From contig JAEUQK010000024.1 in the NCBI GenBank assembly GCA_016789265.1, forward strand, positions 1-64,000: a DNA stretch of 64,000 nucleotides, in the 5' to 3' direction. This DNA comes from Blastocatellia bacterium. Lineage in GTDB: Bacteria > Acidobacteriota > Blastocatellia > Pyrinomonadales > Pyrinomonadaceae. Under the pieces are notes generated by a model. That model was not told the origin of the DNA, did not search any database, and saw only the letters and a list, made by a program, of their open reading frames with translations. The first letter of the stretch is position 1. The number at the start of each line of letters is the position of its first letter. The position numbers were made by a program, and so were the translations under genes. Shown here piece by piece: positions 46,662 through 56,530 of this stretch.

Positions 46662-48155
46662 TTATGTTTTTCGATCGAGTGAATGATTAATGCGAGCGAT
46701 CACTTTGATCTCGCGCCGCCAGTCCTCGTGAAGGTCGAAGCGCCAGAGTTCGATCTCAGGCACGAGCATCTTTGCGAAAGGATCGAAGTGGCGATGGAAG
46801 CTCAGGGCCGGAGCGACCGCGTAAACAAGTGCCGGTTTGTCGAGTATTTCGCGATCACCGAAAAGACGCGCGTCTCGTATATGTCCTCGCCGCCTGTGCA
46901 GTTCGATCTTTCGCCAGTAATCCGCCGCCTGAAAGACCATTTCACGGTCGGGCGACGTCTTAAGTTCAATGATCACGAGGCGGCCGTCCTTTCTCAAGGC
47001 CAGAAGATCTATCTTGTCAGAAAGTGTTCTGAACTGGTTGTAGATCGGTGATAGTTCGACGTTCGCATCGAGAAGTTTGATGTTTCGCCGCAGGATCGAT
47101 TCAAGCCAGGATTCCGGTGAAGTGCGGTAATACTCATGACGCGGATTCTGGGATTCGGCTGAGCGAAACCGCTCAAGTTCTTCCACCAGCGATTCGACAT
47201 CGCGGAAGTTGGCACCGTCCAAAACTTTCCGGTTCTTATCCACGCCGAACCATGCCTTTTCTTTTCCAAGCATCGTTCTCACGCGTGCAAACGGCAAGCC
47301 GTGAAAGCGGAGCGTCTCGCCCTGTTTTGATCTGATCAGGTCGATCTTCTCAGGCGCGATCTCGGCGATCATTTCCCCGATACCGCTCGTTTTGACCTCG
47401 GCCGGGAGAGCGAGCCTTTTCGGCTTCTCTCGCCAGAGCGAATTGACCGTTTGTGGATCAAGTTCTTTCAATTTCAGATCACCCTTTTCATCGGCTATTT
47501 CGGCGATCCGAACCCTTGCTTTCGCACCGCGTTCAAGCAATGTATGCAGTTTCCGCAATGGCCTTGAACGTCGTTTCTCGGCAAAGATCCATACATCTTC
47601 AAACGGCTTTTTGCGCCTCGTGTTCATACGTTCCAGCCACAACAACGAAGTAGAGAGCAAGGCTTCAGGAGAAAGGGAATTGGTAACGTCGGCGATCGCC
47701 GCCGACTGAGATCTTGTGTCGGATTCCAGAGTCAGTGTTGCTATCCGCCCATTGCCTTCACTCAACGCAACACGGACAACGCGAAGCCCTGGAAGCCCGG
47801 CAGGCACCAATGCCGCGATCTCATTCGCTCGAACCAATCTCGCGAGCTCGATATTTTTTGCAAGTTCCGCCGCAGGTGTTCGCGGTATCAATCTAATGTT
47901 CGTCCTCTCGCTGCCGAACGCTCCCGCAACATCGATAAAAATTTCCTCGTCCTCCACATCGACCTGCAATACACGCCAGCTTCGAAATCCCTTTTCGCCG
48001 GGTATACCGATCACGACGCGGCCACCTGTACCTTTGATCTCTATCTCGTTTGCTTGCAGAGGGAAACTACGGCCTTCAGGATAAACGACGAGCCACTCGA
48101 AATATTTATCGATCGAAACTCGAAGGCGTGAGAGGAGTTCGTCGGTGGTTACCAT
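46662..48155 (-). CDS. protein with C-terminal PD-(D/E)XK nuclease-like domain
   Basis: 497 residues. The N-terminal two-thirds are not recognised. The C-terminal domain (about 350-497) shows the nuclease pattern: DLLALRKDG, then VIIELK (catalytic ExK) and QAADYW (the QxxxY helix of RecB/Cas4-like members). This is a DNA-acting enzyme candidate, perhaps for repair or defence. Its start overlaps the end of the GDSL gene by 7 bases, so both are in one transcript. No other defence genes are nearby. Confidence 0.72.
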   Translation of the reverse strand: MVTTDELLSRLRVSIDKYFEWLVVYPEGRSFPLQANEIEIKGTGGRVVIGIPGEKGFRSWRVLQVDVEDEEIFIDVAGAFGSERTNIRLIPRTPAAELAKNIELARLVRANEIAALVPAGLPGLRVVRVALSEGNGRIATLTLESDTRSQSAAIADVTNSLSPEALLSTSLLWLERMNTRRKKPFEDVWIFAEKRRSRPLRKLHTLLERGAKARVRIAEIADEKGDLKLKELDPQTVNSLWREKPKRLALPAEVKTSGIGEMIAEIAPEKIDLIRSKQGETLRFHGLPFARVRTMLGKEKAWFGVDKNRKVLDGANFRDVESLVEELERFRSAESQNPRHEYYRTSPESWLESILRRNIKLLDANVELSPIYNQFRTLSDKIDLLALRKDGRLVIIELKTSPDREMVFQAADYWRKIELHRRRGHIRDARLFGDREILDKPALVYAVAPALSFHRHFDPFAKMLVPEIELWRFDLHEDWRREIKVIARINHSLDRKT

Positions 48156-48895
48156 TTATGATGTTCTGCGAAGTGGTCTACCATTGCCCGTGCCCAGTCT
48201 GCATAACCCTGTTCTGATGGATGTATCCCGTCCGCCCAAAAGCCATTCCATTCCACTTCGACCGGCTGCGGATAATAGAAGACCCGCGGCAGATCGGCGG
48301 TGAACTCCCTTATGTTCGCGTTATGCATTTTGGATAGCTCCCACAAGATGCCTTTTATCGGCTGCGGAAGAACCGGCGAGTAACCTATCATCGGACAATT
48401 CGAAATAAAAATTACGGCATTTGGATAGCGAATTCGGATCAGCCCAACGAGTTCGAGCATGTCGCGTCGCCATTTTTTCGGACTGCTGAGCTTCATTACG
48501 TCGTTTCCACCAATACCGAGCAATACATAGTCGAACTCACGGTCCGGAACCAGTGGCCAAAGCTCGTCGATCGTTCGCCGTGCCGTGACCCCGTTTCGCC
48601 CTACCACTTTCCACGAAACACGCTTGCCAATCCTTTCACTCAAGCCGAGCGCAAACTGCCCGCCGAGAGCAAGCTCATGTGTGCGGGCGCCCAATCCGGC
48701 AACGGTCGATTCGCCAAGCACAAGCAATCGTGCTTCGCTATCGCCTTCGCCTGCAACGCCTTCAGGATCAGCCGCTTCGGGAAGTAGTCCGACCTTCCAA
48801 CGCGTTATCTGCCCCTGAACATACAGAAAAGGCGCAAGCGGCAATATCACCGCACCCGCCAGAAGATATTTAGCCTGCCACTTATTAATGCTCAT
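48149..48895 (-). CDS. SGNH/GDSL hydrolase with N-terminal membrane anchor
   Basis: 248 residues. An N-terminal hydrophobic helix (about 8-28), block I LLVLGESTVAGLGAR with the nucleophilic Ser near 60, block III GGNDVM, and block V DGIHPSEQGYADW with the Asp/His pair. An esterase or acyl-hydrolase facing the periplasm. Cotranscribed with the following nuclease-like gene. Confidence 0.86.
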   Translation of the reverse strand: MSINKWQAKYLLAGAVILPLAPFLYVQGQITRWKVGLLPEAADPEGVAGEGDSEARLLVLGESTVAGLGARTHELALGGQFALGLSERIGKRVSWKVVGRNGVTARRTIDELWPLVPDREFDYVLLGIGGNDVMKLSSPKKWRRDMLELVGLIRIRYPNAVIFISNCPMIGYSPVLPQPIKGILWELSKMHNANIREFTADLPRVFYYPQPVEVEWNGFWADGIHPSEQGYADWARAMVDHFAEHHKW

Positions 48896-49020
48896 CGTAC
48901 ACGTGAATTTGGCCGCGAAACCGATATGATAAAATTCAGCACGTCGAACGCATTTGTCAAATCTTGCGGCTGGTGCGGCATGAAAGATGCGCGGCTGAAC
49001 TTATGGACGAGGACAGGCGA

Positions 49021-49407
49021 ATGATTGCGAAACAGCGGCTTGATAATCTGCCGTTCGCCAAATTGATCGGTATGGAGTTGGCCGATATTCGCCCGAATGA
49101 GGCGACCGTCACCATCGATATGCGCGATGATCTGAAACAGCCGAGCGGGGTGATGCACGGCGGAGTTACTGCCACGCTGATCGACACAGCGATGGCGTTT
49201 GCCGTACGAACGTATCTGACCGACGATGAGCCGACCGCGACCATCGACCTTACCGTTCATTATCTTCGTCCGCACGTTACCGGTAAAGCGAAATGCACGG
49301 CTAAGGTCATACGGCCGGGAAAACGCATCTTTACAGTCTCGGCCGATGTCGTCAATGAAGAAGGCAAGCTGATCGCGACCGGCATTTCGACCTATACGAG
49401 AGTTTAG
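49021..49407 (+). CDS. PaaI-type hot-dog thioesterase
   Basis: 128 residues from the ATG at 49021, which is preceded by GAGGACAGG; starts at 49003 or the TTG at 48964 are possible. Hot-dog fold with the catalytic-helix motif [19 protein letters not shown] near 43-60. Cleaves acyl-CoA thioesters, often phenylacetyl-CoA-type or medium-chain substrates. Divergent from the GDSL gene; the ABC exporter follows after 5 bases. Confidence 0.87.
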   Translation: MIAKQRLDNLPFAKLIGMELADIRPNEATVTIDMRDDLKQPSGVMHGGVTATLIDTAMAFAVRTYLTDDEPTATIDLTVHYLRPHVTGKAKCTAKVIRPGKRIFTVSADVVNEEGKLIATGISTYTRV

Positions 49408-49412
49408 AGAAA

Positions 49413-51215
49413 ATGGAACAGCTTAGGGGATTTGCACGTTATTTCGCACCGTATAAGTGGACGATCCTTATCGGCATTTCGTGCATTCTCGTCTCAATGT
49501 CGTTCGGCTTGCTTGTACCATATCTTGTCGGCATGGCCGTTGATGACCTCGGGTCGGGCATCACTTGGGGAAAGATCATCTATTATCCGCTCGTGATCCT
49601 CGCCGCAAATTTTGGAAGCGGCATATTTCTTTTTCTTCAGCGGCGGTTGCTTATCAACGCATCGCGGCATATCGAGTTTGATATGCGGGAGCTTTTCTAT
49701 GAACGCCTGAGCGACCAACCGGCAGAGTTCTTCCACAACAACCGCATCGGCGATCTGATGTCAAGGGCGACAAACGACCTTGCCGCTGTCCGCCAAATCG
49801 TTGGGCCGATGATCCTCTACAGTTTTCAGGCGATCTTTGCATTGTTGATAGTTCTGCCAATACTGCTGAATCTTTCGGTCAAGCTCACGCTCTTGATGCT
49901 CATCCCGCTTCCTCTCGTTTCGTTGACCGTGAAATATCTCGGCGAACAAGTACACAGGCGGTTCGAAAAGATACAGGAGTTCTTTTCTGACATAACGGCG
50001 CGCGCGCAAGAAAACCTCTCGGGCGTGCGTGTCGTTCGTGCTTATGCTCAGGAAGAGTCGGAGATAGAACAGTTTCAGGTGCTTAATCGCGAGTATGCGG
50101 CGAAAAACCTCCAGCTCGTAAAATTTGCCGCGGCCACGCGCCCGCTGCTCTTTTTCTTCATAGGTTTGGGTTTCGTCGTTATAGTAGCGGTTGGTGTTCC
50201 AATGGCTGTCAATGGAGAGATAACGGCCGGCAATTTCACCTCGTTCATTCTCTATCTGCAGCGAATGATCTGGTATTTGATCGCGCTCGGATACGTGGTC
50301 AATCTCTATCAACGCGGCACCGCTTCGCTAAAGCGTTTCAACTCGATCCTTGAGACCGAACCGACGATCAAGGACATTCCCGGCGTGAACCAGCAGCCGC
50401 CGATAATAGGCGAAATAGAATTCAAGGACCTCACATTTGCTTACAACGGCAAACCGGTATTACACGATATCGACCTCAAGATCGAACAAGGCAAGACCGT
50501 CGCTCTGGTGGGCAAGACCGGCAGCGGTAAATCGACTCTCGTAAGCCTTATCCCGCGGCTTCTCGACGCTCCGGACGGCAACGTTCTTGTCGACGGTAAA
50601 CCGGTCCGCGATTATCCGATCGAACAGCTTCGCCGGTCCATTGGATTTGTCCCGCAGGAAACCTTTCTGTTCAGCGATACGCTGGCAAACAACATCGCGT
50701 TCGGCGTCGAAAATGGAAATGTGAAAACGGAGAATGGAAAAGCGGAAGCTAACGACAATTCCCAATTTTCATTTCTCAGATCTCAATTCAGCATTGAGGA
50801 TGCTGCGCGGGTCGCCGGGCTCGCCGATGACATTCAAGACTTTCCGAACAAATACGAGCAACTCGTCGGTGAACGCGGTATTACTCTTTCCGGCGGGCAA
50901 AAACAGCGGACCGCCATAGCACGGGCCGTGATGCGCGACCCCAGAATTCTCATTCTCGACGATTCGCTTTCCGCGGTCGATACTTACACGGAAGAGAAGA
51001 TCCTGCACAATCTTCGCGACGTCCGCGAGGGACGCACCACGCTAGTCGTCTCACACCGCATCTCGACGATCCGCGACGCCGACCTCATTTGCGTGATGGC
51101 CGACGGCCGCATCATCGAACGCGGCACGCACGACGAACTCCTCGCCCTCGACGGCGAATACGCCGACCTCTACGAAAGACAACGGCTCGAGGATGAACTT
51201 GAATCAACGGACTAG
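49413..51215 (+). CDS. ABC exporter, fused permease and ATPase, with an in-frame insertion
   Basis: 600 residues. Six membrane helices (1-300), then the ATPase with Walker [11 protein letters not shown] (near 365), signature [14 protein letters not shown] and Walker [11 protein letters not shown]. MdlB/MsbA-like half-transporter that should work as a dimer. Between the Q-loop region and the signature (about residues 434-460, bases 50713-50790) there is an extra low-complexity stretch ([20 protein letters not shown]) that homologues lack. It keeps the frame. Substrate unknown. Confidence 0.9.
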   Translation: MEQLRGFARYFAPYKWTILIGISCILVSMSFGLLVPYLVGMAVDDLGSGITWGKIIYYPLVILAANFGSGIFLFLQRRLLINASRHIEFDMRELFYERLSDQPAEFFHNNRIGDLMSRATNDLAAVRQIVGPMILYSFQAIFALLIVLPILLNLSVKLTLLMLIPLPLVSLTVKYLGEQVHRRFEKIQEFFSDITARAQENLSGVRVVRAYAQEESEIEQFQVLNREYAAKNLQLVKFAAATRPLLFFFIGLGFVVIVAVGVPMAVNGEITAGNFTSFILYLQRMIWYLIALGYVVNLYQRGTASLKRFNSILETEPTIKDIPGVNQQPPIIGEIEFKDLTFAYNGKPVLHDIDLKIEQGKTVALVGKTGSGKSTLVSLIPRLLDAPDGNVLVDGKPVRDYPIEQLRRSIGFVPQETFLFSDTLANNIAFGVENGNVKTENGKAEANDNSQFSFLRSQFSIEDAARVAGLADDIQDFPNKYEQLVGERGITLSGGQKQRTAIARAVMRDPRILILDDSLSAVDTYTEEKILHNLRDVREGRTTLVVSHRISTIRDADLICVMADGRIIERGTHDELLALDGEYADLYERQRLEDELESTD

Positions 51216-51302
51216 TCTGATCGCTGTCCGATATTAATGTGCAGCGCTTGCATCTCTTCCGCTTTGCGGGAGATCTCTTTCGCATTAAAATCTTCAGCCA
51301 TC

Positions 51303-51752
51303 ATGACCAATAAAAAACCAACCCTCGTCGAGCAATATCAAATACTCGTAATCATTTGGGCATCCCTGCTCGTTTCGCAGGTCCTGTTCGTGGTCATGCT
51401 GTTCGTGATCAAGCCTGATCTGTTTCGTTTCGAGTTCACGCAAAGCCCGCTTGCTCCTAGCTGGCCAATGATCCTTGCCTTTGCGGTTGCCGCATTAACC
51501 TGCTTTTTTCTTTCGTTTTCTTTCAAGAAGCGATTCATAGAACGTGCTGCGGCCGAGCAGAAGCCTGAACTCATGCAAAACGGCATGATAATGGCTCTCG
51601 CGCTTTGCGAAGCATCTTCGCTCATCGGCCTTTGCCTCGCGTTTGCTTTTGATTATCAATATTTCTTTTTCTGGCTCGCCGTCGGCATTCTCGGCATCCT
51701 GCTTCACTACCCGAAACAAGACGACCTTCTGGCAGCCGGTTACAAAAAATAA
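51303..51752 (+). CDS. hypothetical four-helix membrane protein
   Basis: 149 residues from ATG 51303, since the longer in-frame start at 51237 adds a Cys-rich, non-membrane leader. Four hydrophobic segments (about 14-36, 52-72, 95-115, 118-137). I recognise no family. It follows the ABC exporter by 87 bases in the same direction. Confidence 0.6.
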   Translation: MTNKKPTLVEQYQILVIIWASLLVSQVLFVVMLFVIKPDLFRFEFTQSPLAPSWPMILAFAVAALTCFFLSFSFKKRFIERAAAEQKPELMQNGMIMALALCEASSLIGLCLAFAFDYQYFFFWLAVGILGILLHYPKQDDLLAAGYKK

Positions 51753-51781
51753 GAACCGCCTCGGAAAGGTCCGAAGCGGTT
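51742..51781 (-). terminator. terminator after the 3D-domain gene (works on minus strand)
   Basis: AACCGCCTCGGA (51754-51765) pairs with TCCGAAGCGGTT (51770-51781) with one mismatch around AAGG. On the minus strand it is followed by TTCTTATTTTTT, so it ends the minus-strand gene that stops at 51805. It may also act on the opposite strand. Confidence 0.65.
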
Positions 51782-51804
51782 CCTCGTTATTCAATTGTAT
51801 TTTC

Positions 51805-52323
51805 TTATAGAGGGCTGATCGTCACCGTTCGCCGTCCAAAGCGTCTCGCTTCTGCACAGCTTGGCATCCAGATGTCGATCCGTCTGCCTTTAACGCCTCC
51901 GCCCGTATCCGAAACCAGATACTGGCCGCTGTACGATCCCGCTCCGAGGCTTACCTGGCTGCCCAGTCTTAAAACCCGCGGATCGGCTGCTATCAAGCCT
52001 CGGCGTACACCGTGACCCATAGCAGTTCTGCCTTTCAAACAATACGCAGTGGCTGTAAAACTTCCTGCTGCCGTGCTGCGCGTAGATACTGTCTTCTTTA
52101 CGACTTCTTTTTTCTTACTTCCCTTGTCTTGTTCCTGGTTCTGAATGTTGTTTTCTATTACTTCTTCTGCAGTCGTATTTTGTTCTAATTCAGTTATATT
52201 AAGTTTTTCTTGCGAATCGTTCGCTGAACTGAGGACGTCTGTCGTGTTTGTTTGTGCGTAGATCAAAACTACACATAAGCAAAGCACCGTCAGAACGATT
52301 CCTCCTCTGACGAAGTTTTTCAT
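51805..52323 (-). CDS. 3D-domain (cell-wall related) secreted protein
   Basis: 172 residues. Signal peptide (about 1-24), a Glu/Asn/Gln-rich linker, then a 3D domain with the three Asp motif seen as AADPRVLRLGS, VSDTGGGVKG and RIDIWMPS. Such domains occur in cell-wall lytic or scaffolding proteins (e.g. MltA, YabE). Probably acts on peptidoglycan in the periplasm. Confidence 0.82.
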   Translation of the reverse strand: MKNFVRGGIVLTVLCLCVVLIYAQTNTTDVLSSANDSQEKLNITELEQNTTAEEVIENNIQNQEQDKGSKKKEVVKKTVSTRSTAAGSFTATAYCLKGRTAMGHGVRRGLIAADPRVLRLGSQVSLGAGSYSGQYLVSDTGGGVKGRRIDIWMPSCAEARRFGRRTVTISPL

Positions 52324-52678
52324 TTGTTATTCTCCTGTCAATACCGTCCCGAGATAAACGAGCAAGCCGAACCGGAAACCGTTCCAAGCCCTTTGTGGCA
52401 AACCGTATGGAAGAAATACCTCGGTGACCAAGGTGGCGGCGAATTCCGCCAATCGCGAACGACAGTGTTCGGGACCTTTAAAGGCTAGCACCTTGGAATA
52501 AGCGTGTCCACCGCCCAAATCACGCCCAACTCCTTGTTTTATATGCAATTGTTGTGTTTTCAGGCGGTTACAAGTGGCAATTTTTTTGGTTTTTGATAGA
52601 CTCTAAAGCCGGGCAAAAGGCACAATTTGCTCAAAATCGACGTTTCGACCTATCTTTCTGGTTTCCGAGGTAAAGCCG
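52324..52678. other. 355-bp intergenic region with no clear gene
   Basis: The region lies between divergently transcribed 3D and PilZ genes. It holds a perfect GGCGG/CCGCC hairpin (52436-52451) and AT-rich stretches near 52540-52600 that could be promoters. A structured 5' leader for the 3D gene is possible, but no known riboswitch consensus (ydaO and GEMM included) was found by eye. A 73-codon minus-strand frame (52327-52548) is not convincing. Confidence 0.4.
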
Positions 52679-53044
52679 ATGCAGGACCGCCGCCAAGCCG
52701 CCCGATACGTAATTTCTTTCCCCATTCGCGTCCGGTGGAGGGACGAAAACGGCCAATCCGTCACGGAAGAGGGCTTGACCGAAAACGTCGGCCTTCAAGG
52801 CACGCTCGTGTATCTGCCCCGCAAACTGCCGAATGTCGGTACTAAGGTCGAGCTGACCGTTGTGGAAAATCCAAACGACGAAGTTTCGGTCTCGGCTGAG
52901 GTCATTCGGCTGGAACGCAATGCCGCTCATCCGCAAGTGGCGCTCAACCTGCTTGAAGGTATGAGAGCATGGAAGAAGAAGGTTTGGGAATTGGCTGGCG
53001 AGACGATCTCCGGCCAGGAACCTGACGACGGTGACGATTGGTAA
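52679..53044 (+). CDS. PilZ-domain protein
   Basis: 121 residues. PilZ fold with an N-terminal DRRQAARY that resembles the RxxxR c-di-GMP switch, but the second signature (D/N)xSxxG reads NVGLQG, with the Ser lost. It could bind c-di-GMP poorly or act only through protein contacts. GAGGTAAA ribosome binding site precedes the ATG. It overlaps slightly the frame of the next gene but not its likely start. Confidence 0.78.
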   Translation: MQDRRQAARYVISFPIRVRWRDENGQSVTEEGLTENVGLQGTLVYLPRKLPNVGTKVELTVVENPNDEVSVSAEVIRLERNAAHPQVALNLLEGMRAWKKKVWELAGETISGQEPDDGDDW

Positions 53045-53052
53045 CTTGCACT

Positions 53053-54198
53053 ATGAAGATCCTTATTCTCGGGGCAGGCCGAATGGGTCACGGAGCCGCG
53101 TTTGACCTGATCCACAATTCGCCCGGTGTCGAATCGGTGACCGTTGCGGACTTTGACCTGAAAAAGGCTGAAGCTGTTGCCGAACAGGTCGGCACCGACC
53201 GCATCACTGCCCATCACGTTGACGCCGGAAACCAGTCTGATGTAGCACGGTTAATGGCGCATCACGACGCCGCGATCTCGTGCGTCAATTACTGGTACAA
53301 CGAATCCCTCTCGCGGGCAGCGATAGATACAAACACACATTTGTGCGACCTTGGCGGCAACAATTACGTCGTTGACTCCCAGCTTGCACTTGACGAGGAA
53401 GCGAAAGCTGCAGGGGTGAGCATTATTCCCGATTGCGGGCTCGCCCCGGGCATGGTCTCGATCCTGGCAATGCACGGTGCCGCAAAGTTCGACACGGTTG
53501 ACGAGATCCATATCCGGGTCGGCGGCCTGCCGCAAGACCCGCAGCTACCGTTGAATTACCAGCTTGTCTTCTCGGTCGAAGGGTTGATAAACGAGTATGT
53601 CGAGGTCGCGCGTGTGATCCGAGACGGCAAAATAATCGAAGTGCCCTCGATGACGGAACTCGAGTCGCTCGAGTTCGATGGCTTTCCTCCGCTCGAGGCG
53701 TTTCAGACATCGGGCGGAACCTCGACATTGCCTGACACTTTTCTCGGCAAGATCAAAGAGCTCGATTATAAGACGATCCGCTACGCCGGCCACTGCGACA
53801 AATTCAAGACGATGATCGACCTTGGGCTATGCTCAAGTGACGAGATCCTAGTCGATTATCAAAAGGTGAAACCGCGAAAGGTGTTTGGCGAACTTCTTCA
53901 GAAATACCTTCCTGCCGACGGGCCAGATTATGTTCTGGTAAGGCTTGGGTTTGTTGGAAAAAAAGACGGCGGAGTTAAGAGACTTCGGTACGACATAGTG
54001 GACAAACACGACGATTCAACAGGACTTTCAGCAATGATGCGGACCACCGCATTTCCCGCTTCGATCATCGCTCAGATGATGGCTCGCGGCGATGTGCTGA
54101 CCCGCGGTGCAACCCCTCAGGAGAAAGCGATCGATCCGGACAAGTTTGTTGCGGAACTTGAACGGCGCGACATTGGCATCAAGATCTCGAATCCGTGA
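53053..54198 (+). CDS. saccharopine dehydrogenase-like oxidoreductase
   Basis: 381 residues from the ATG that starts MKILILGAGRMGHGAAFDL, with the Rossmann GxGxxG at once; an upstream GTG adds five residues. The remaining sequence fits the saccharopine dehydrogenase / lysine-ketoglutarate reductase group (LGGNNYVVD, PDCGLAPGMVSIL). In bacteria related genes act in lysine or polyamine metabolism; the exact substrate is unclear. Confidence 0.87.
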   Translation: MKILILGAGRMGHGAAFDLIHNSPGVESVTVADFDLKKAEAVAEQVGTDRITAHHVDAGNQSDVARLMAHHDAAISCVNYWYNESLSRAAIDTNTHLCDLGGNNYVVDSQLALDEEAKAAGVSIIPDCGLAPGMVSILAMHGAAKFDTVDEIHIRVGGLPQDPQLPLNYQLVFSVEGLINEYVEVARVIRDGKIIEVPSMTELESLEFDGFPPLEAFQTSGGTSTLPDTFLGKIKELDYKTIRYAGHCDKFKTMIDLGLCSSDEILVDYQKVKPRKVFGELLQKYLPADGPDYVLVRLGFVGKKDGGVKRLRYDIVDKHDDSTGLSAMMRTTAFPASIIAQMMARGDVLTRGATPQEKAIDPDKFVAELERRDIGIKISNP

Positions 54199-54269
54199 AA
54201 AACTTGTAGCGGGCGAGCATCGAATAATGTTCGCCATAAGCCATAGGGCATTTGAGATACGCTATTTGG

Positions 54270-54306
54270 GAAAAAATACGAGGCCTCTCGCTCAATGAGA
54301 GGCCTC
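54270..54306 (-). terminator. terminator after carbonic anhydrase gene
   Basis: GAGGCCTCTC (54280-54289) and GAGAGGCCTC (54297-54306) form a 10-bp stem with a 7-base loop. On the minus strand it is followed by GTATTTTTT. It lies 78 bases after the minus-strand stop and 72 bases after the convergent plus-strand stop, so it may serve both. Confidence 0.75.
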
Positions 54307-54383
54307 TTCACTTCCCGATCTTTTCTCATCGACCGGACCACACACCGCTTGGTTTCTACCCGAAGGCCGAGCGCAAATACTCT

Positions 54384-54953
54384 CTACCCTAAAAATACCG
54401 ACGTAATCGGTTCACTAACGAGTTTCAAGCGGCCGCTGGTCGGTTCGAATATCATTCCGAGGATCGAGATAGTTTTGCCGCTTGCCCACGCATCCCGAAC
54501 GATGCTCGTTCGGCTAACATTCATTACCTGAAGGACGACGTTCTGCTCAGCCAATGTATCTACCGTCGAATGAGTTCCGCCCGATGCCGTACGCACGGCT
54601 GGACTTTTGACGGCAAGTGTCTTCAAGGGGCTCAACCAATCCCCGATTATCTCGTTGCGAATACCTTCGGAAGCAGCCTCGACGGATCGACACCCATAGT
54701 GGCCGCAGATCACGATCTCGCTGACGTTGTATAGATCAATAGCCATTTTCAATGTCGCAAGAAGACTAAGGTCCGACGGCAACGCGAGGTTGCCCGGATT
54801 CGAATGGATCAGGGCATTTTGCACTTTTGCTAATTCAAAGAGGTCGGCCGGAGAATCGGAACACCCGATCCAAAATCGTCCCGGATGATCCCCGATGACA
54901 CCTGAGACACCTCTACTTTCTACCCCCGATGTTCGTTCTAATTCATTTGTCAT
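54384..54953 (-). CDS. beta-class carbonic anhydrase-like protein, altered active site
   Basis: 189 residues from ATG 54953. Zinc ligands are visible: Cys31 in GCSDS, and His85 and Cys88 in GHYGCRS. The Asp33 of the Asp-Arg dyad is kept, but the partner Arg is replaced by Pro (CSDSP, normally CSDSR). Such dyad loss usually lowers activity, so the protein may be a slow or non-catalytic relative. It follows icd by 10 bases and is probably cotranscribed with it. Confidence 0.75.
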   Translation of the reverse strand: MTNELERTSGVESRGVSGVIGDHPGRFWIGCSDSPADLFELAKVQNALIHSNPGNLALPSDLSLLATLKMAIDLYNVSEIVICGHYGCRSVEAASEGIRNEIIGDWLSPLKTLAVKSPAVRTASGGTHSTVDTLAEQNVVLQVMNVSRTSIVRDAWASGKTISILGMIFEPTSGRLKLVSEPITSVFLG

Positions 54954-54963
54954 CGGCTTCGCC

Positions 54964-56421
54964 TCACTGTCCCTGGCCAAGTGAATAACCAGGCTGTCCG
55001 TCGAATGTGCAGAGGTTCTCGGTCTTGATGAACTCAAGCCCAAGACCGTCGATCCTTTTCAGCAGCCCGATGATCTCCGACGTGCCGATCGTAGGGTTCG
55101 ATCCGTCTGTCATGAACCGGCATCTCCAATGGTCCGTACAAAAGGTCTCCGGCATTCCACCCGGATAGACCTTGACGCCGCGATTTGTGATCATCTGAAG
55201 CTGAACACCTCTGCCGTTCGCAGATTCGAGCCGTTTGCCCAGTTCTTCGGGGGAACCGCCTTTCCATTCGAGAAACACATCTACTCCAACCGTGTCTTTG
55301 CGGATCTCGGTATCATGAGGCGAGGGAACATAGGAGGTCAATATCTTTTCGTCTCCCTGCGAATACTCAACACGTTTAAGCCTTTCTGGATACTGGCCAA
55401 GACGCTCGATGACCGCGTCGGCAAATCCGTCGGTCCCCGTTAGTTCCTTGCTCAACCCTTCTTTGAAGATATCGGCAGTGTGCACGCCGTCCTCGACTGT
55501 TCTGAGCCACGCGTTGTGCACTTTGCCAGCGATCTCAGGCTGGCCAATATGGACGAGCATCATAATTGCACCGTGAAGCAGGCCCGAAGGATTGGCAATG
55601 TTCTTTCCGGCAATGTCGGGAGCCGATCCGTGGATCGCTTCAAACATCGCCACGTGTTCACCGATGTTTGCTGAACCCGCGAGTCCGACCGATCCGGTGA
55701 TCTGGGCAGCAACGTCCGACAAGATGTCGCCATAGAGATTTGGCATTACAACAACGTCAAACTTCTCCGGCGTGTCTGCGAGTTTGGCGGCCCCGATATC
55801 GACTATCCAGTGTTCGTTCTCGATCTGCGGATACTCAGCCGCTATCTCGTCGAAAACCTTGTGAAACAGGCCGTCGGTCATCTTCATGATGTTGTCTTTG
55901 GTGAAACACGTGACCTTTTTTCGATTGTTCAATCGGGCGTACTCAAACGCGTATCGGACGATCTTTTCACAACCCGGACGGGTAATGAGTTTGAGGCATT
56001 GATAGACCTCACGCGTTTGGCGATGCTCGATGCCAGCGTATAGATCTTCCTCATTTTCGCGAACTATCACCATGTCCATCACCGGATGTTTTGTGTCAAC
56101 AAACGGATGATAAGAGACACAAGGGCGAACATTTGCATAGAGCCCTAGAGTCTTTCGCACCGTAACGTTAAGGGACTTGTAGCCGCCGCCCTGTGGGGTC
56201 GTGATCGGCGATTTGAGAAATACTCTCGTTCGGCGAAGCGATTCCCAGGCCTCGGGAGCTATTCCGGCCGTATTGCCGGAAAGATAGACCTTTTCGCCGA
56301 TGTCTATTTTTTCGATCTCGATCCTCGCCCCGGCGGCTTCCAAGATACGCAGCGTAGCGTCCATTATTTCCGGTCCAATTCCGTCACCGGCCGCAACCGT
56401 GACAGGCGTCTTCTCTTCCAT
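54964..56421 (-). CDS. icd: NADP-dependent isocitrate dehydrogenase
   Basis: 485 residues, isocitrate/isopropylmalate dehydrogenase fold with GDGIGPEIMDATL at the start, RENEEDLYAGIEHR and the Mg/isocitrate region NPSGLLHGAIMM. Longer than E. coli Icd (416) with a C-terminal extension of about 100 residues, as in the alpha-proteobacterial type. It oxidises isocitrate to 2-oxoglutarate. CO2 released here could be hydrated by the neighbouring carbonic anhydrase-like protein. Confidence 0.9.
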   Translation of the reverse strand: MEEKTPVTVAAGDGIGPEIMDATLRILEAAGARIEIEKIDIGEKVYLSGNTAGIAPEAWESLRRTRVFLKSPITTPQGGGYKSLNVTVRKTLGLYANVRPCVSYHPFVDTKHPVMDMVIVRENEEDLYAGIEHRQTREVYQCLKLITRPGCEKIVRYAFEYARLNNRKKVTCFTKDNIMKMTDGLFHKVFDEIAAEYPQIENEHWIVDIGAAKLADTPEKFDVVVMPNLYGDILSDVAAQITGSVGLAGSANIGEHVAMFEAIHGSAPDIAGKNIANPSGLLHGAIMMLVHIGQPEIAGKVHNAWLRTVEDGVHTADIFKEGLSKELTGTDGFADAVIERLGQYPERLKRVEYSQGDEKILTSYVPSPHDTEIRKDTVGVDVFLEWKGGSPEELGKRLESANGRGVQLQMITNRGVKVYPGGMPETFCTDHWRCRFMTDGSNPTIGTSEIIGLLKRIDGLGLEFIKTENLCTFDGQPGYSLGQGQ

Positions 56422-56530
56422 AAGTTAAAATTGCTCCTGTTATTTTTTGACACACCTCGCCCCACCCGAGTTTTAGCCAGGTTAAGAAAGGATGTTTTGT
56501 TGGGAAAATCTCTCTAAATCAGAAGGGTGT

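Noticed and set aside
46662..48895. Nuclease-like gene and GDSL gene as a phage-defence pair
   Set aside because: No ATPase, helicase or methylase nearby, and the overlap alone does not support a defence role.
52327..52548. 73-codon minus-strand frame upstream of the 3D-domain gene
   Set aside because: Lies in a 355-bp gap with no ribosome binding site and no family; kept only as intergenic.
52324..52678. c-di-AMP (ydaO) or c-di-GMP riboswitch before the 3D or PilZ gene
   Set aside because: Gene context would suit it, but the conserved core sequences are absent by eye.
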